DNA from: Mesorhabditis belari
Lineage: Eukaryota > Nematoda > Chromadorea > Rhabditida > Rhabditidae
Length of the DNA stretch: 64,000 nt
Assembly (NCBI GenBank): GCA_958450365.1
Contig: CAUEEP010000743.1
Coordinates: 1,302,001 to 1,366,000, forward strand
Direction of reading: 5' to 3'
Positions 23,693 to 35,893 of the stretch are shown one piece after another; positions within the stretch are counted from its first letter, which is position 1; each line of letters starts with the position of its first letter. The notes beneath the pieces are model-generated. The model saw only the letters and a list, made by a program, of their open reading frames with translations, searched no databases and was not told where the DNA came from. The position numbers and the translations under genes are program-made.

Positions 23693-25043
23693 ATGACTCG
23701 TCATGGAAAGAACTGTACAGCCTCGGCATTTTATTCATATGCGGAGAGACAGAGAGACGCTAAAGCCAGCGGGTATTTATTTTGGTTGTTGGCATATATA
23801 TTCTCTAACTTAAGGTATGGGACACTTCACGCCAGACTTGGAGCTGATTCAATTAAAGAGTTCGACTGCTGCTCATTGACGCTTCAACCATGCAAGTTGG
23901 TGTATCTGAATGTTGAGTATTAAGCATGTAATGTGTAGGCAACCAGTAATCACTCCCGATGGATATCTTTTTGATCGAGAGGCTATATTGGAATACATCG
24001 TGGCACAAAGGAAGTTAATAGCAAAGAAAACCAAAGAATGGGAAAAACAAAACGAAAAGGAGGAGGAGCTGAAGAAAAAAGTTAGTGTCTAACTTTTACT
24101 GTTAATGTAGCTTTTAGGCAGAAGAACAAGAACGAGCCGATCTTTTGAAGAAATTCAAAACGTTTGAGGGAACTCCTGCTCATAAAACATTAAACGAGGA
24201 AAAAAAACTGGTAAAAAATTTTGCTTCTGTTATAGACGTCAATTGTTTTATGAACATTAACAAATTTGCTTTAGAAGCGACATGCAGAAGGAGGATTTGC
24301 TAGTGAACCCGCTGAAAAAGTCAAGGCGACTGGCAATGAAGTTGCAAGCAGCAACATGCATGTAATTTTTTTGCATAAGATTGTTTTGACTTTTGTACAT
24401 TTAGGGAGAGAAATCGAAGAAACTTACTTCATTTTGGATTCCCGAGTTGAATCCCACTGCAGAACCTTCAAAGATAGAAAAGCCAGTTAGTTTAGATACC
24501 TAGTTACATAGAAATAGGCTTAAAACTACCGAAAGCGTGCAAAGCTACTTTTAGAGTCAAAAAGTGCTATGCCCAGTCTCGAATAAGCCACTCAAGCTCA
24601 AAGAGTTGCTGGAGGTTAAATTCACGCCGATGCCAGATGATGGTGCAAAATCTATATATTCAAAAAAGGTTTCTTTGTTGAACATTAAAACGATAGTTTA
24701 TTTAGGTTCGTTGCATGTGCCCTGTTACCTACGATGCTCTGACAAACACTACTCGATGCGCCTATTTGAAAACATCGTTCGTTTTGAAGGAAATTATAAA
24801 TCTTACATAAGCGTATAGGAAAGTTGTAGTAAAATGGGACGTCGTTGAAAAACTCATTAAATCAGAGGATACATGGGTGGATCCAATCAATGGAGAAACG
24901 GTAAAATTGAATAAACTAAACTTACAGACATTGTTTAGTTAAAGGAAAGTGATATAATTGAACTCAAGAGAGGTGGTACCGGATATGCTGCAACTAACGA
25001 AGTGAAAGCAAAATTGCTTCGTCCACAACTAGAATTACAATAA
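23693..25043 (+). CDS. NOSIP-type E3 ubiquitin ligase
   Basis: Ten exons (23693-23772, 23815-23895, 23939-24080, 24118-24210, 24275-24361, 24405-24485, 24555-24668, 24706-24776, 24819-24900, 24939-25043) give 311 residues (human NOSIP 301). It opens MTRHGKNCTASAFYSYAE and contains the modified U-box FDCCSLTLQPCKQPVITPDG and YLFDREAILEYIVAQRK. After a Lys/Glu coiled coil come TSFWIPELNPTAEPSKIEKP, LCPVSNKPLKLKEL, and the second half-box CMCPVTYDALTNTTRCAYL ending ELKRGGTGYAATNEV. This is the NOSIP order throughout. It is a nuclear RING/U-box-like ligase, also found in late spliceosomes. CTTTCAG two bases before the ATG is a likely trans-splice site. Confidence 0.93.
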
Positions 25044-25178
25044 AAGTTTGCAGAAGTATTTTGATCTCATTTTAACGAATAAATATTTTGTTCATTCATT
25101 TGCTTATAATCTTTGTTTAAGCAATAGAACTATTTATTTACATAAAACTATGAAGCTTTAAATAATTACATTTTTAAG

Positions 25179-26494
25179 ATGTTTGCAGACAAAGATGCAA
25201 TTGGAAGTGAATTTAAAAAGATTTTGGGGAGTGACGTTGAGATTTCGACGGGTTTGGCATCAATCAAAACGTTGTACAATATTTTGAATAGGAGCACAGG
25301 TTTGAATTGTATACGACTTAAACAATTCATTTTAGCTACGACAGCAAAAGAACTCAGCGAAGAGCTTAGGGCAGCTGCTGAGGCCCTGGAGGAAACAGAT
25401 TATTCTAGCACTTCAATTCGCTCAGCATGTGAACTATTTACGAGGTTTGTAGTTATTTAAATTAAAAAAATCTTATTTCCTAGGTTCATATCCTTGGCGC
25501 CTGCTGACTTGTTGGATGATAAGGACTTTACCACTGTTTTAAATTTCTATAGGAGCAGAGGTTATTTTTATAGCGCAAGGTAGCCTGGTATATTCTAATC
25601 TTTCAGGTGATTTGTTTATTGAAAGAATTGCAAAGTCCAGAACTTTGATATCTGATTGTTGCAGACCTTTCTTCAAAAACAATTCAGTAGGTGATTTTAA
25701 ACAGAAACGTTTAGCAAAAGATTTAGAATATTCTTACACATTCTTACAGTAAAGTTGTCTTGAAAACTTTATTGGATGCTCGTGAAGCAGGTAAAATTAT
25801 GATTTTGGGTACGTTTAAAACATTATCCAGGAATTTGGTTTCATGTATATGTAACGGAATCGCAGCCTGATTCATCGGGAAGAAAAATGTTATTGGCTTT
25901 GCGTGAAAAAGGAATCCACTCAACATTAGTGCTTGACGCTGCTGTGGGGTATGCCTTTTTAACTAGAAAAACAACCAATTTTAACTTTCTAATTAATGGA
26001 AAAACACAACTGATTCAGATATGTAATGGAAAGAATGGATATGTGTTTTCTTGGTGCCGAGGGTGTGATGGAAACTGGGGGAATCATTAACAAAGTGAAT
26101 ATTTAGAGAAATCTTATCTTCACCAGGAGTTTAGATTGGTACGCTAAATCTGGCAGTATGTGCAAAATACATGAATAAGCCCGTATATGTGATGGCAGAA
26201 AGTATCAAATTTGTGAAAGAATATCCTCTCAATCAAGCTGATATTCCCGCAGACTTTAAGGTACGCATTTTTTAAGAATTTACTTTTATCTTGTCCTTTA
26301 GTATTCGAGCACAGCCATTAAATCAAAAGACCTGCAAGCGGAGCATCCTCAGGTTTTGCTCATTAAACCTTATTTTTGATTTGAGCTTTTAGGTTGACTA
26401 TACGCCACCACAGTTTATTACGCTTATTTTTACGGATCTTGGAATTATGACACCTGCGGCCGTTGGCGAAGAGTTGATTAAATTATATACATAG
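25179..26494 (+). CDS. Translation initiation factor eIF2B subunit alpha
   Basis: Ten exons (25179-25299, 25336-25444, 25484-25560, 25607-25685, 25750-25790, 25831-25948, 26019-26094, 26135-26260, 26302-26352, 26393-26494) give 299 residues (human 305). Markers are [72 protein letters not shown] and [20 protein letters not shown]. It is part of the decameric guanine-nucleotide exchange factor for eIF2. Oddity: to stay in frame exon 4 must end at 25685, one base before the only nearby GT (25687). Using the canonical site frameshifts the protein into a stop. See findings. Confidence 0.9.
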
Positions 26495-26672
26495 GGTTGT
26501 AGAGGTAAATTTTACATGAGTTTGTTTTGCTGTTTTACCTGTCGAATAAAGTTTTGGATGATTTTGTTGTATTGTGATATTGTTTTGCAATTTATCTATC
26601 TAGCACCTACAATTCTTTATATTAATCGGTCCCATTTAGAACCTATCGGATCACACCAATAATAACGCAAAA

Positions 26673-28647
26673 ATGTCCGTGTTACAAAAAATAGCCGACA
26701 TCGAGCAGGAAGTAAGACCAAAAAAGAGACAATGCTAAATTACAATCATAGATGGCTCGTACGCAAAAGAATAAAGCAACCAATGCTCATCTTGGGATCT
26801 TGAAAGCGAAGCTTGCAAAGCTTCGGCGTGAGCTGATTACACCAAAAGTAAGGCTTTAGTTTATAAACTCTCAATCTAATTCAATATAGAGTGGAGGCGG
26901 CCCAAAGGAAGAAGGGTTCGATGTTGCAAAAACCGGTGATGCTCGAATTGGATTTGTTGGTATCTTATTTTGCACTAATAAAAGTTAATAATTGTCAAGG
27001 ATTTCCTTCCGTTGGTAAATCGACATTACTTTCCAACTTGGCTGGAGTTTATTCGGAGGTGGCCGCTTATGAGTTTACCACTTTAACAACGGTGCCGGGT
27101 GTTATCAGATACAAGGTAAGGTTTTATAAAAATAAAAAGTGTTGATGTATATCTATTATTCATATTATTGACTCTGCCAATTACATCATGCAAATTTATT
27201 TTATAAAGTGTGCGTCGATTTTAGGGTGCCAAAATTCAATTGCTGGATTTACCTGGTATTATCGAAGGAGCCAAAGATGGAAAGGGTCGTGGTCGTCAAG
27301 TCATTGCAGGTTAGATTGACTTTCTAGACTTTCAGACTCAAATCTTGGATTTTAGTGGCGCGGACTTGTTCTCTCATTCTGATAGTTTTGGATGTTTCAA
27401 AGCCTTTGCAACACAAACGATTGATCGAGTTCGAAATTTTGATTAAATGTTTTTAAAATCCTCCCAGTGTTACACCCCCAGTTTTGGTTAAGTGGCGAAA
27501 CCGGGTTACTACAACTTTGCCCACATAGCTTATGCCACCCTGTTTAGTGACATTAGTCATTACACCTTTTTGACGGTTGATTGGATTGATCGGATCATGA
27601 AACTTATGTGACTGAAGGATTTTCGGATCCGGACGTCTTATGGACATGGGGGTCTATGAACTGATTGTCTTTTATGATTATCAATAACCCTTTGTAGATA
27701 ATTCATTAAATTTATTAAATTTTCTGATAATATTTAACCCTTTTTGTTAAGGTATGAATTGGAAGGTTTTGGAATTCGTTTAAACAAGGAGCCACCAAAC
27801 ATCGGTTTCAAAAAGAAGGAGAAGGGTGGAATTAATTTGACTTCGTTGGTGCGTCTAAATAAATTATTATTTTTGACAATAATTTCTTAAAAAGAATTTT
27901 TATCCAGGTTCCTCAAAGCGAATTAGATTTGGACACGGTCAAACAAGTACTTTCCGAGTACAAAATGCACAATGCTGATATCACACTTCGGTGCGTTTTA
28001 TCACCCTTTTATGTTTAAAAATGTTTTAGGTATGATGCAACGATTGAGGACCTAATTGACGTGGTCGAGGGTAACCGTGTTTACATACCCTGCATCTATG
28101 TGCTTAATAAAATTGATGCAATTTCTGTAGAGGTAACTACATTGATTATATAATGTTTTCTTAGTGAAGTTTATGCCGTGTTTTTAATTGTTTTCGTTTA
28201 GGAGCTTGACATCATATACAAAATTCCGCACTGCGTTCCAATTTCGGCGCATCACAAATGGAACTTCGATGATTTGTTGGACAAAATTTGGCGATACTTG
28301 AATCTTATAAGAATGTATTTGCAAGTTGAATAAGTGCGACAAAGAAAACTTTTAGCTATACCAAGCCCAAAGGACAATTGCCTGACTACTCCGCCCCTAT
28401 TGTTCTGAATGCCAATAGCAAATCGGTTGATGATTTGTGCATAAAAATTCACAAATCGCTTCAAAAAGACTTCAAATGGTAAGCTTTTAAAAATGGAAAT
28501 AAGTTAAAGAATGCAGTTTGTAATTCAAAAATCTAATCAATTTTTAGTGCTCTGGTTTGGGGATCATCCGCGAAACATAACCCACAAAAAGTGGGGAAAG
28601 ATCATGAACTCAACGATGAAGATGTGGTTCAAGTTGTTAAAAAGTAA
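26673..28647 (+). CDS. Developmentally regulated GTP-binding protein 1
   Basis: Twelve exons (26673-26711, 26752-26847, 26890-26959, 27000-27115, 27225-27309, 27356-27428, 27752-27848, 27908-27990, 28030-28132, 28202-28314, 28356-28478, 28548-28647) give 365 residues (human DRG1 367). Present are the N-terminal HTH-like helices, P-loop [45 protein letters not shown], and the C-terminal TGS region ([35 protein letters not shown]). DRG1 is an OBG-family GTPase that relieves stalled ribosomes with its partner DFRP1. The 323-bp intron 27429-27751 is longer than its neighbours. The stop is 243 bp before the next start. Confidence 0.95.
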
Positions 28648-28890
28648 GTTATGAAATCACTATCTTTTTATACTATTAATTTAGAATCTAATTCGATGTA
28701 TGGGTTATGCTGGGAATATATAAGAGAAGTAGTTGTTTTTGTTGTTATCAATTGTTATTATGTATTATGAAAGTGTAATTGAATAAATTATCTTCTTCGA
28801 TACCTCTCTCTCTGAAAAGTTTTAAATCTTGTTATATATAAATACGTTGACTGTTATCTTTTTTTTTAATTTTTTAAGGCCAACTTGAGA

Positions 28891-31137
28891 ATGGCAGCGC
28901 CTGGAGGTGGCTACCAGAACCAGGGCGGAATGCCACAACACCAGGTTCGTGCCGGCTATTTTAATCAATTCTTAAAAACCAGTAAATTTAGATGATGTAT
29001 GGTTCTCAAAACCAACACATGCAAGCGCAAGGTTGTTTTAACACTTGAATTTTCATGATTTCGCCTTTAGGACAGGTGCGAGGCAATTACCCCCCACAAT
29101 CGATGATGATATCTCATGTAGTTTTATTGATCTATACTTATTTTGACAAATTTAGATGGGAATGCAACCTTCGTTTGGTGGGCCAGGAATGCAACCGCAG
29201 ATGATACATGTTTGTGACGATTTATGCTCATTAATTTTGGTCATTTAGCCATCGTCACACCAACCGCAATATGGAATGGTGGGTGCAACGCATAATCAAA
29301 TGCTAATGCATCAACAGGTCAGCAGTTTTCATTTTATGAATACAATTAGTTCAGCATATGCAAAGCATGGGTGGATCGATGCCTGGGATGCCAATGAACC
29401 AGGTTAGACTAAATGTTCAATAGTATCTTCTCTTGCTCAAGATTTTTTATCTATAACGGAATTTAGGATTACCAAATAAGTCAACCCGGCCCACACCAAT
29501 CTTCTACGATGTCTGGGGGTATGGGTTCACAGGGATCGCACGCGATGGGAGCTTCTGGTTATGCAATGTCTGGAAACAATTACTCGAATATGAATCAAGG
29601 AATGCAAGTTTGTTGAGTGCGAAGCTAACCGTTATTCACTTTTTAAAGGGAATGGGTCAGCAAATGCCAATGTCTCAGTCAATGCAACAACCACCGATGC
29701 AACAACCACCGATGCAACAACAACCGATGCAACAACAACCGATGCAACAACAACCGATGCAAACGGTGAGTAGTTACATGTTGTTGAATAAATTTTAATT
29801 CCAGATGCAGCATCAAATACATCAACCACAATCGCAGCAGGTACCTTCCATTTTTGTGCATACCTAGTGAGTCTGTTTAGCAGCTTCAACAACCAGGTTC
29901 ACAACAAATGTCGCATCTACAGCAGCCCCTATCGAATCAAGGAATGCTTCAGCCTATGTCGAATCAAAATGTATCTATGAAAAATAAAAAATAAAAAATA
30001 GTTCATAAAATTGCAGATACAACAGCCCCTTTCTCAACAGGCGGCTCAGCAATCACAATCAAAAAGTCCAATGGTTCCGGTTATGACACAACAAGTAAGA
30101 GCTTTATTAAAAAAACTTTAGTCATAGGTTTTACGAGCTGCTAAATTATAATATTACAGCATACACCCCAATCTATTCAACAAATGACTCCACAAATGAT
30201 TCAACCCCAATCGATTCCTGGAGCTTCTTGTGGACCTTTATCAGTTGGACCTTCGACACAAGTATGCTGGATTATTTTCTGCAGTAATTGATAATTTTAA
30301 TAGGCACCTATGTCACAAGGACCGCCACTGAGTGTGAATCCAGCAACTCCTGGGCCACAAAGCCATGAACCTCCGAAACGTAGGTGTATAGTTTCTAAAA
30401 TATCTATTGAAAATTCAGTGTTGACCTTGGTTTCCGGAGTTCAAACGCAAAAACAAAATTATATCCATTCGAAAGCTTTGGATGAAAGCTCGAAAAACAA
30501 GCAACCTGTCGTCCAAGTAAGTTTTTGAAAAGTGATTGTTTATCTCTTGCGACTTTTTAGGATTGTGTGCTCGCCGCCAAACGTTTAATTCAATACGATC
30601 TGCGTGCAACATATTTTGTGAGCTTTCCTATTATTGTTTGATAAAATTCGTCATTAGGAATGGAGCCGTAAAATTGGCGATTCAATTCGTAGTGGCAACG
30701 AAAACTTCGGAGACGTAAGAAGGGCTCGCGATGACGTTCTGGCTGTTTGCGATCTCATCGAATCGAACATGGTTGATAACTGACAAAAATGAAACTAGTA
30801 AGCTAAACTTTAGACAACGGTTATGGAGGCGCACAAGCAAATGACGAGATTTGATAAAGTATTTGAAAAGGAAAAGGTTCAACTTTTGACGGTTTCTCGA
30901 GCTATAAATTTTTTAGGTTCTTTCGAATGGGATTGGGGAGGGTTTAACACAGTATAACACATTTACCGTTATCTCAAACTACAACTCCTCGACGCAACAA
31001 GTTAGTTCGTTTTTTTTAAAATTAGCAACAAAATGTTCTAGTCGATGGATAACTTTCATCGCACCATTAACAATGTTTCCTCCTTACTGAAACAGATGCG
31101 TAAACGAAAACGAAAATCCATCGGTCATCTCAAGTAA
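28891..31137 (+). CDS. Gln/Met-rich protein, probably Mediator subunit MED29-like
   Basis: Nineteen short exons (28891-28944, 28992-29031, 29071-29117, 29156-29209, 29249-29317, 29355-29402, 29467-29607, 29649-29765, 29805-29840, 29881-29970, 30017-30094, 30160-30261, 30304-30379, 30419-30516, 30561-30617, 30658-30771, 30814-30876, 30917-31000, 31042-31137) stay in frame for 487 residues. The first about 320 are Gln, Met, Pro and Ser rich, with a tandem QQPMQQQPM block at 29686-29760. The C-terminal 165 residues are ordered and helical: VVQDCVLAAKRLIQYDLRA, RARDDVLAVCDLIESNMT, SSLLKQMRKRKRKS. A Gln-rich N-terminus plus this kind of helical domain fits nematode MED29, but I rely on pattern, not alignment. 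Nearly every exon begins or ends on a codon boundary. Last gene of the operon-like run. Confidence 0.55.
29686..29762 (+). repeat. Coding minisatellite CAACAACCGATG
   Basis: Six to seven 12-15 bp units encode QQPPM/QQQPM in the MED29-like gene. Such a block can change length by unit steps without breaking the frame. Confidence 0.85.
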
Positions 31138-31316
31138 ACGAAAGCGAGGAGAAATAATTGGTCGGGAATAAACTAACCACTAAGTAATTTATTTGTGATG
31201 TGATTAACTACTTACATTTTTATGATCAATCTTAATCTCGTGTTGTCACGGGCTCTGATAAATACATTGTTTCGAGTATAGAAAAAGTAAAATGCAGTTG
31301 AATTTTAATCTACACT

Positions 31317-33066
31317 GAGTAACAAAATGATGGGTCCACCATGTTTTTCGTCCCAAAAACTAGAGATTTTGAATCAATTTTCATCAAAATGTTATTTCAT
31401 CGCAGAAATTGCGCTTATGTTTCTACGCTTTTCGTCATTTTCCCCCGTAACAAAATGATAGGTCCACCTTGATTTAACAACGTTTTTGTCCATCAATTGG
31501 TGTTATGCAGTTTTCTTTATGTACTATCCGTAACTCGGGTTTTTTAGATTTATGGGTAGAAAAGGACGTTTGTCTGTTGTCGAAAGAGCAAAAGTCGAAG
31601 CGTTCCACGCTTCTGGACTGAGCAACCGCGAAATCGCAACGAAGTTTGGCCGTTCTCATAATTTGATCAACAATTTCCTGAAGAATCCGACTTCATATGG
31701 AAAAACGACACCTACCGGACGTAAAGAACAAGTAACGAAACGCGGAAAACAAGCAATCATCGAAGCAGCCACAAATTCTACTAAAGGATCTCGAAGAATT
31801 CGCCATGAGTTGGGCCTAAATGTCTCGCGTATGACTGCTTATCGTGTCATCAAAAGCTCACCTCATTTGAAACGAGTCAAAATGATGTCAGCACCTACTC
31901 TAAAGCCGAATCACATTGCTACTAGGGCAAAGTTTGCGAATGACCATCCGACTTGGACGGATGAATGGAAAGAGGTAATTTCTAAACATATTTTTTTACA
32001 AGCAAATTTGGGTTTATGGTCCGATGAAAAGAAACTCAACTTGGATGGTCCTGACGGTCTTTCGTATTATTGGCATAATCTCCGCACATCGCCCCAATAT
32101 TTTACACAGAGAAACTTGTTTCCGTCATGATTTGGGCGACCTTTTCTTCCTATGGAAAGCTAGAGATAGAATTCATCCATACAAAATGAACTCTCAGGAT
32201 TATCAAAAAGTGCTAGAGAATAAGCTTTTACCGTACCGACGTGGTTTTTCAAATACCGTAATTCCTCTATTAGAGCAGCACCCTCTATTAGAATGGCACC
32301 CTCTGATAGAGCAGCATCCCTCCAGCTCTCTAGAAGTTTCAAAAATGTATTTTTTTATTGTTTTTTTTTTTGTTTTATCCCATAGATATAGACTTATATT
32401 TATACAAGCATCAAACAGGCAGTAAAATTGAAAACGTTTTTTGAAAAAATCGAAAATAATTTTTCCGAAAAAAATTGACAGCGGTGACCACATGGATTTT
32501 TTGAGATCGACCTCGAATCGAGTCCGGGAGAGAATTTTGTTTTCATTTAAAATTTCTTTTTCGGATATTCTGGCGCAAGCGCTATTATTTAAAATAGTTT
32601 TTAGTAAAAAATATTTTTTGAACCATATTGTTCCCCCTTATCAATTTTTTGATCGGCCGAGTTTTTAGGGTAGAAAAATAGAAGATTTACGGCAATTCGA
32701 TGGTTTTCATGCAGCTGCAAGTATTAAGCGAAACAAAATCGAGAAATTGGACTGGTCATCTTTCTTGTTCGCTCGAAATCAATCCCATTGAAAATCTTTG
32801 GGTTCGTGATATTTACGATAATGGAAAGCATTATTCGACAGTCACCGACTTGAAAAAGCAGTAGTGAACGCATGGAATCGAATCAGAAGAGTTCAGATTG
32901 ACAAGCCCGTCGAATCAATGCTAAAGCGAATGAATATGCTTATCAAAAATGGCGGAAAACCTATTAAATACTGACGTTATGTCTTGTTGCAGGTTTTTTT
33001 TGTTGGAGTTTATTAGTTAAAATGATAAAATAAAGCTGTTAAAGCTGTGCCTCTCATTTTGTTACT
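31317..33066 (+). mobile_element. Tc3-like DNA transposon, inactivated
   Basis: Ends AGTAACAAAATG (31317) and CATTTTGTTACT (33066) are inverted repeats. The left end has a second internal copy, GTAACAAAATGATAGGTCCA, near 31446, as in Tc3 where transposase binds two sites per end. The transposase starts at 31552: bipartite HTH (RAKVEAFHASGLSNREIATK, GSRRIRHELGLNVSRMTAYR) then WSDEKKLNLDGPDGLSYYW with the second-Asp region. It frameshifts near 32110, continues as KMNSQDYQKVLENKL, is broken by an insertion at about 32254-32694, and ends NPIENLWV..NGGKPIKY before 32972. Frameshifts and the insertion make it non-autonomous. It inserted 180 bp downstream of the MED29-like stop. Confidence 0.9.
32254..32694. 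mobile_element. MITE-like insertion inside the Tc3-like transposase
   Basis: It begins TACCGTAATTCCTCTATTAG, with CTATTAGA repeated, and ends GATTTACGGCAA, so the ends are TACCGTAA-like. It splits the transposase between the segment ending LLPYRRGFSN and the segment starting near IKRNKIEKLDW. It is therefore younger than the Tc3-like copy. Confidence 0.65.
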
Positions 33067-33067
33067 T

Positions 33068-33912
33068 GCTACCTTTTTCTGAGAAAATCCTGGGCTGACG
33101 CTTGAATGCGCGGTAAAAATGCCGTACCCGTCCAAATTGCGCCAAATTTCATTTTATTCATTTTGCGTTTTTTTAAACTTCTCAACGTTTTTTCAACTAA
33201 AAAGTCACAAAAACAAAGCTTCCGCCATAGAAAATGATAAAAACCACTTAACTTAACATTAGTTGGCATCAAGTTCGTGGAGCAGATCATCCGAAAGCAA
33301 GTGGGTCTAAAAAAACTCTACAAACAAAGCTTCTGCCACAGAAAATGCTGTTAAAAACGTAACTTAGGGGGGTGGGACAAATGCGACCTTTTTTTTGCTG
33401 GAAAAGGCCTTAGGAAAGGTCGTAGAGCTTCGAAAATATTTCCATGTAAGGGAATCGTATGCGTAGATTCCGAATTTCGACAAATCAGACCTCGCTGACA
33501 CGTCAAATTTGGGCTAAAAGGCAAAAACTACGCAACTTAACGCTTTTCTGCAGTTTTTGCCTTTTAGCCCAAATTTGACGTGTCAGCGAGGTCTGATTTG
33601 TCGAAATTCTGAATCTACGCATACGATTCCCTCCTATGAAAACATTTTTGAAGCTCTACGGCCTTTTCCAGCAAAAAAAGGTGCGCAAATGTCCAGGTGC
33701 GCAAAAAAAGGTCGCATTTGTCCCACCCCCTAACTTAGCTTTATCCTTTTTGTTTCTTGCAAAACCAAACGTGCCCACATCAGAAAAACGCAAAAAGAAT
33801 AAAATGAAATGAACAAGAATGAAAAAAAATAATATTTTGTGCAAATTAGGAGGGGGTATGGTAGTTTTACCACGCTTTAAAGCGCCAACCCAGGATTTTC
33901 TCGGAAAAACGT
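33068..33912. mobile_element. Fold-back element with a second fold-back nested inside
   Basis: The outer arms, 33068-33180 and 33770-33912, are inverted copies (TGAGAAAATCCTGGGCTGAC and CAACCCAGGATTTTCTCGGA). The inner element 33360-33737 has ends AACTTAGGGGGGTGGGACAA and its complement, with long internal arms (GACAAATCAGACCTCGCTGA and complement) around a spacer of about 25 bp at CTGCAG. It abuts the right end of the Tc3-like element. Confidence 0.8.
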
Positions 33913-35893
33913 TGCAAGTATTTTTTTTACGCACTGTAGTAAGGTTATTGAATCAAAAGCGCAACTGGGATCCTCTTGATTATTTTGAGTGGATGAGTGA
34001 TGAGCGGCTAGAACTACCGTATCCATGAGAAGCTTCTTCCATCTCAAGAAGAGGCCCCATGAGGCGTTGTCCACGTTATTCGCCTCTGATTGTTTCGCCT
34101 CCGTGAAAGGATTTGGGTTTCCCTTCTCCGAGGGTGACAGATTTATTATGCTTGAAGAAGCCGTCGCTCTTTTCTCTTTTTCAGATCCCCTCCCAGTTGA
34201 ATCTCTTCTTCATCGCTCTTCTCCAACCCTCCACCAGCTAAAGATCTCACAGCTAATATGCAAATGTTAGGCATTTCTTTTCATAGTCTTGACCTACAAG
34301 AATGTTTTTCTATAGCCAGGCTTCACGGCTGTCAGCTTTATGTTTAATTTAAATGCGATTCTTCTACTTTAAAATAAAAATATTCTTTTATATTTTATTG
34401 ACCTTGAAAGAGAGAGTATATAACGATGAGGCGGGTGTTTTTTTGTTTCGCAACTAGATACGTAACCGTATAGAAAATTGGTAGGTAACCAGGTGCGGAA
34501 AAGGTCATAAAGATCAGTAAATTTCCGGAAATGACTCTATCAACGCACCAAACTCTTTACGATTTCGATCTAGATGATAATAAATCCGGAAGTTGAGGTT
34601 TTCAACGGGATTTCTAGATTTTCAAAGTATTGCAAAAGTATCGTCTCGTTTCTGTTTAGAAAAGCTGTCAATAATTTTCCCCCAAATAGATCTATGAGTG
34701 ATTTCGAGAATGAGAAGAGTTTCGGCTGTGTTGAGCCTTAATCCGAACACTTGAATTAACATGCAACAGCCTTGAAGAGGATCGACAATCCCGATGGATG
34801 GATGAAGACATGGCATATCACAAAGACCCACACACACAGCTGCCTCTCGAGAAGAAAGCGAAAGAAGCGTTTCGAGACAGATCTGTCTGTTCAATGATGA
34901 CAAATCATTGAGCATAATTAGACATCGATTTCCATAAGGAACTCACAAATGAATCGCCTCCCTTTTGTCACTTTTGTTCATCGTTTAATTTAAACTAGCA
35001 AACCTTAACAAGTCTCTAGTCTCCAGCAAATCTTAACATTAAGAGCTTGAATTTTAAAAAAGTTCTTTTTTGAAACGTATAAATTTGAAACGTATAAACA
35101 AAGGTTCAACTCATCGCGGCGCGCATTCGGTATTTCAAAAAAGTGCTATTGAGCTGATTTAGACTCCCGATATGTCACACTGGCTGAATGATGGTCGTCC
35201 TATGGACTCGGACATTGCCGCCAATGCTAGAGGATCTACCAAGCTCACTCCATTGGATCACTAGAGGTGTTGCCTGCCTGTTGGCTATTTATTGAGAATA
35301 TCCATAAAGAAAGCTCAGCCTCGATACAGAATCAGAAAAAATTTAAAACAAAATTTACTTTAAACGACAAAACGGCAGAGGCCTTAAATAAATGATTGTA
35401 AATGTAAATGACTGAAAGAACGTCATTAAATAACTACTGTAAATGTAAATGACTTAAACTACATCATTAAATAACTACTTTAAATGTAAATGACTACTAT
35501 TTTAATAACATAAACTCCCATCTCTATTGCATCTAGATTGCATTTTTCCGGAAAAACAAATGGAATTCAGGATTTGAGTGGGTGAATGACGATTGGTCGG
35601 AAGTGGACTACGGTAGCAGGGTATCGGGTAAGAGGCTGAGAGAGTCCCCGCCCATTTTTGAGTGAGATCTCTCCTCATCCTCCTTCCTTCTCATAAGTAC
35701 TTCTTGACAAGGATCTCAGTATGACCATTGATCTAAATTTGTATTTGTAGTGTTGATAATCACAGTGTTCTTTTGTAGTTTCTAACATTTTCCCAAAACT
35801 TCCTTACTTTTCTAGATGTCCTTTCATTTATCATTTATCTTTTTCAACAGCTTTCCCGATCCAATAAATATTTGAATTCTAGAAATTTCTGTG
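33913..35893. other. Region upstream of vab-7, no gene seen
   Basis: About 2 kb with no supported gene. A possible short exon or small ORF lies at 35181-35264 (starting MSHWLNDGRPMDSD, preceded by GATTTAG), but nothing joins to it. ATGACT-type 30-bp repeats (AAATGTAAATGACT) occur at 35380-35500. The region probably holds vab-7 regulatory sequence. Confidence 0.35.

Noticed and set aside
27453..27647. ORFs within the DRG1 intron 27429-27751
   Set aside because: The DRG1 frame joins exactly across this intron (LIE then YELEGFGIR); the ORFs have no recognisable content.
34025..34270. 81-codon ORF as a gene
   Set aside because: No family, splice support or neighbour context; compatible with chance in moderately GC-rich sequence.
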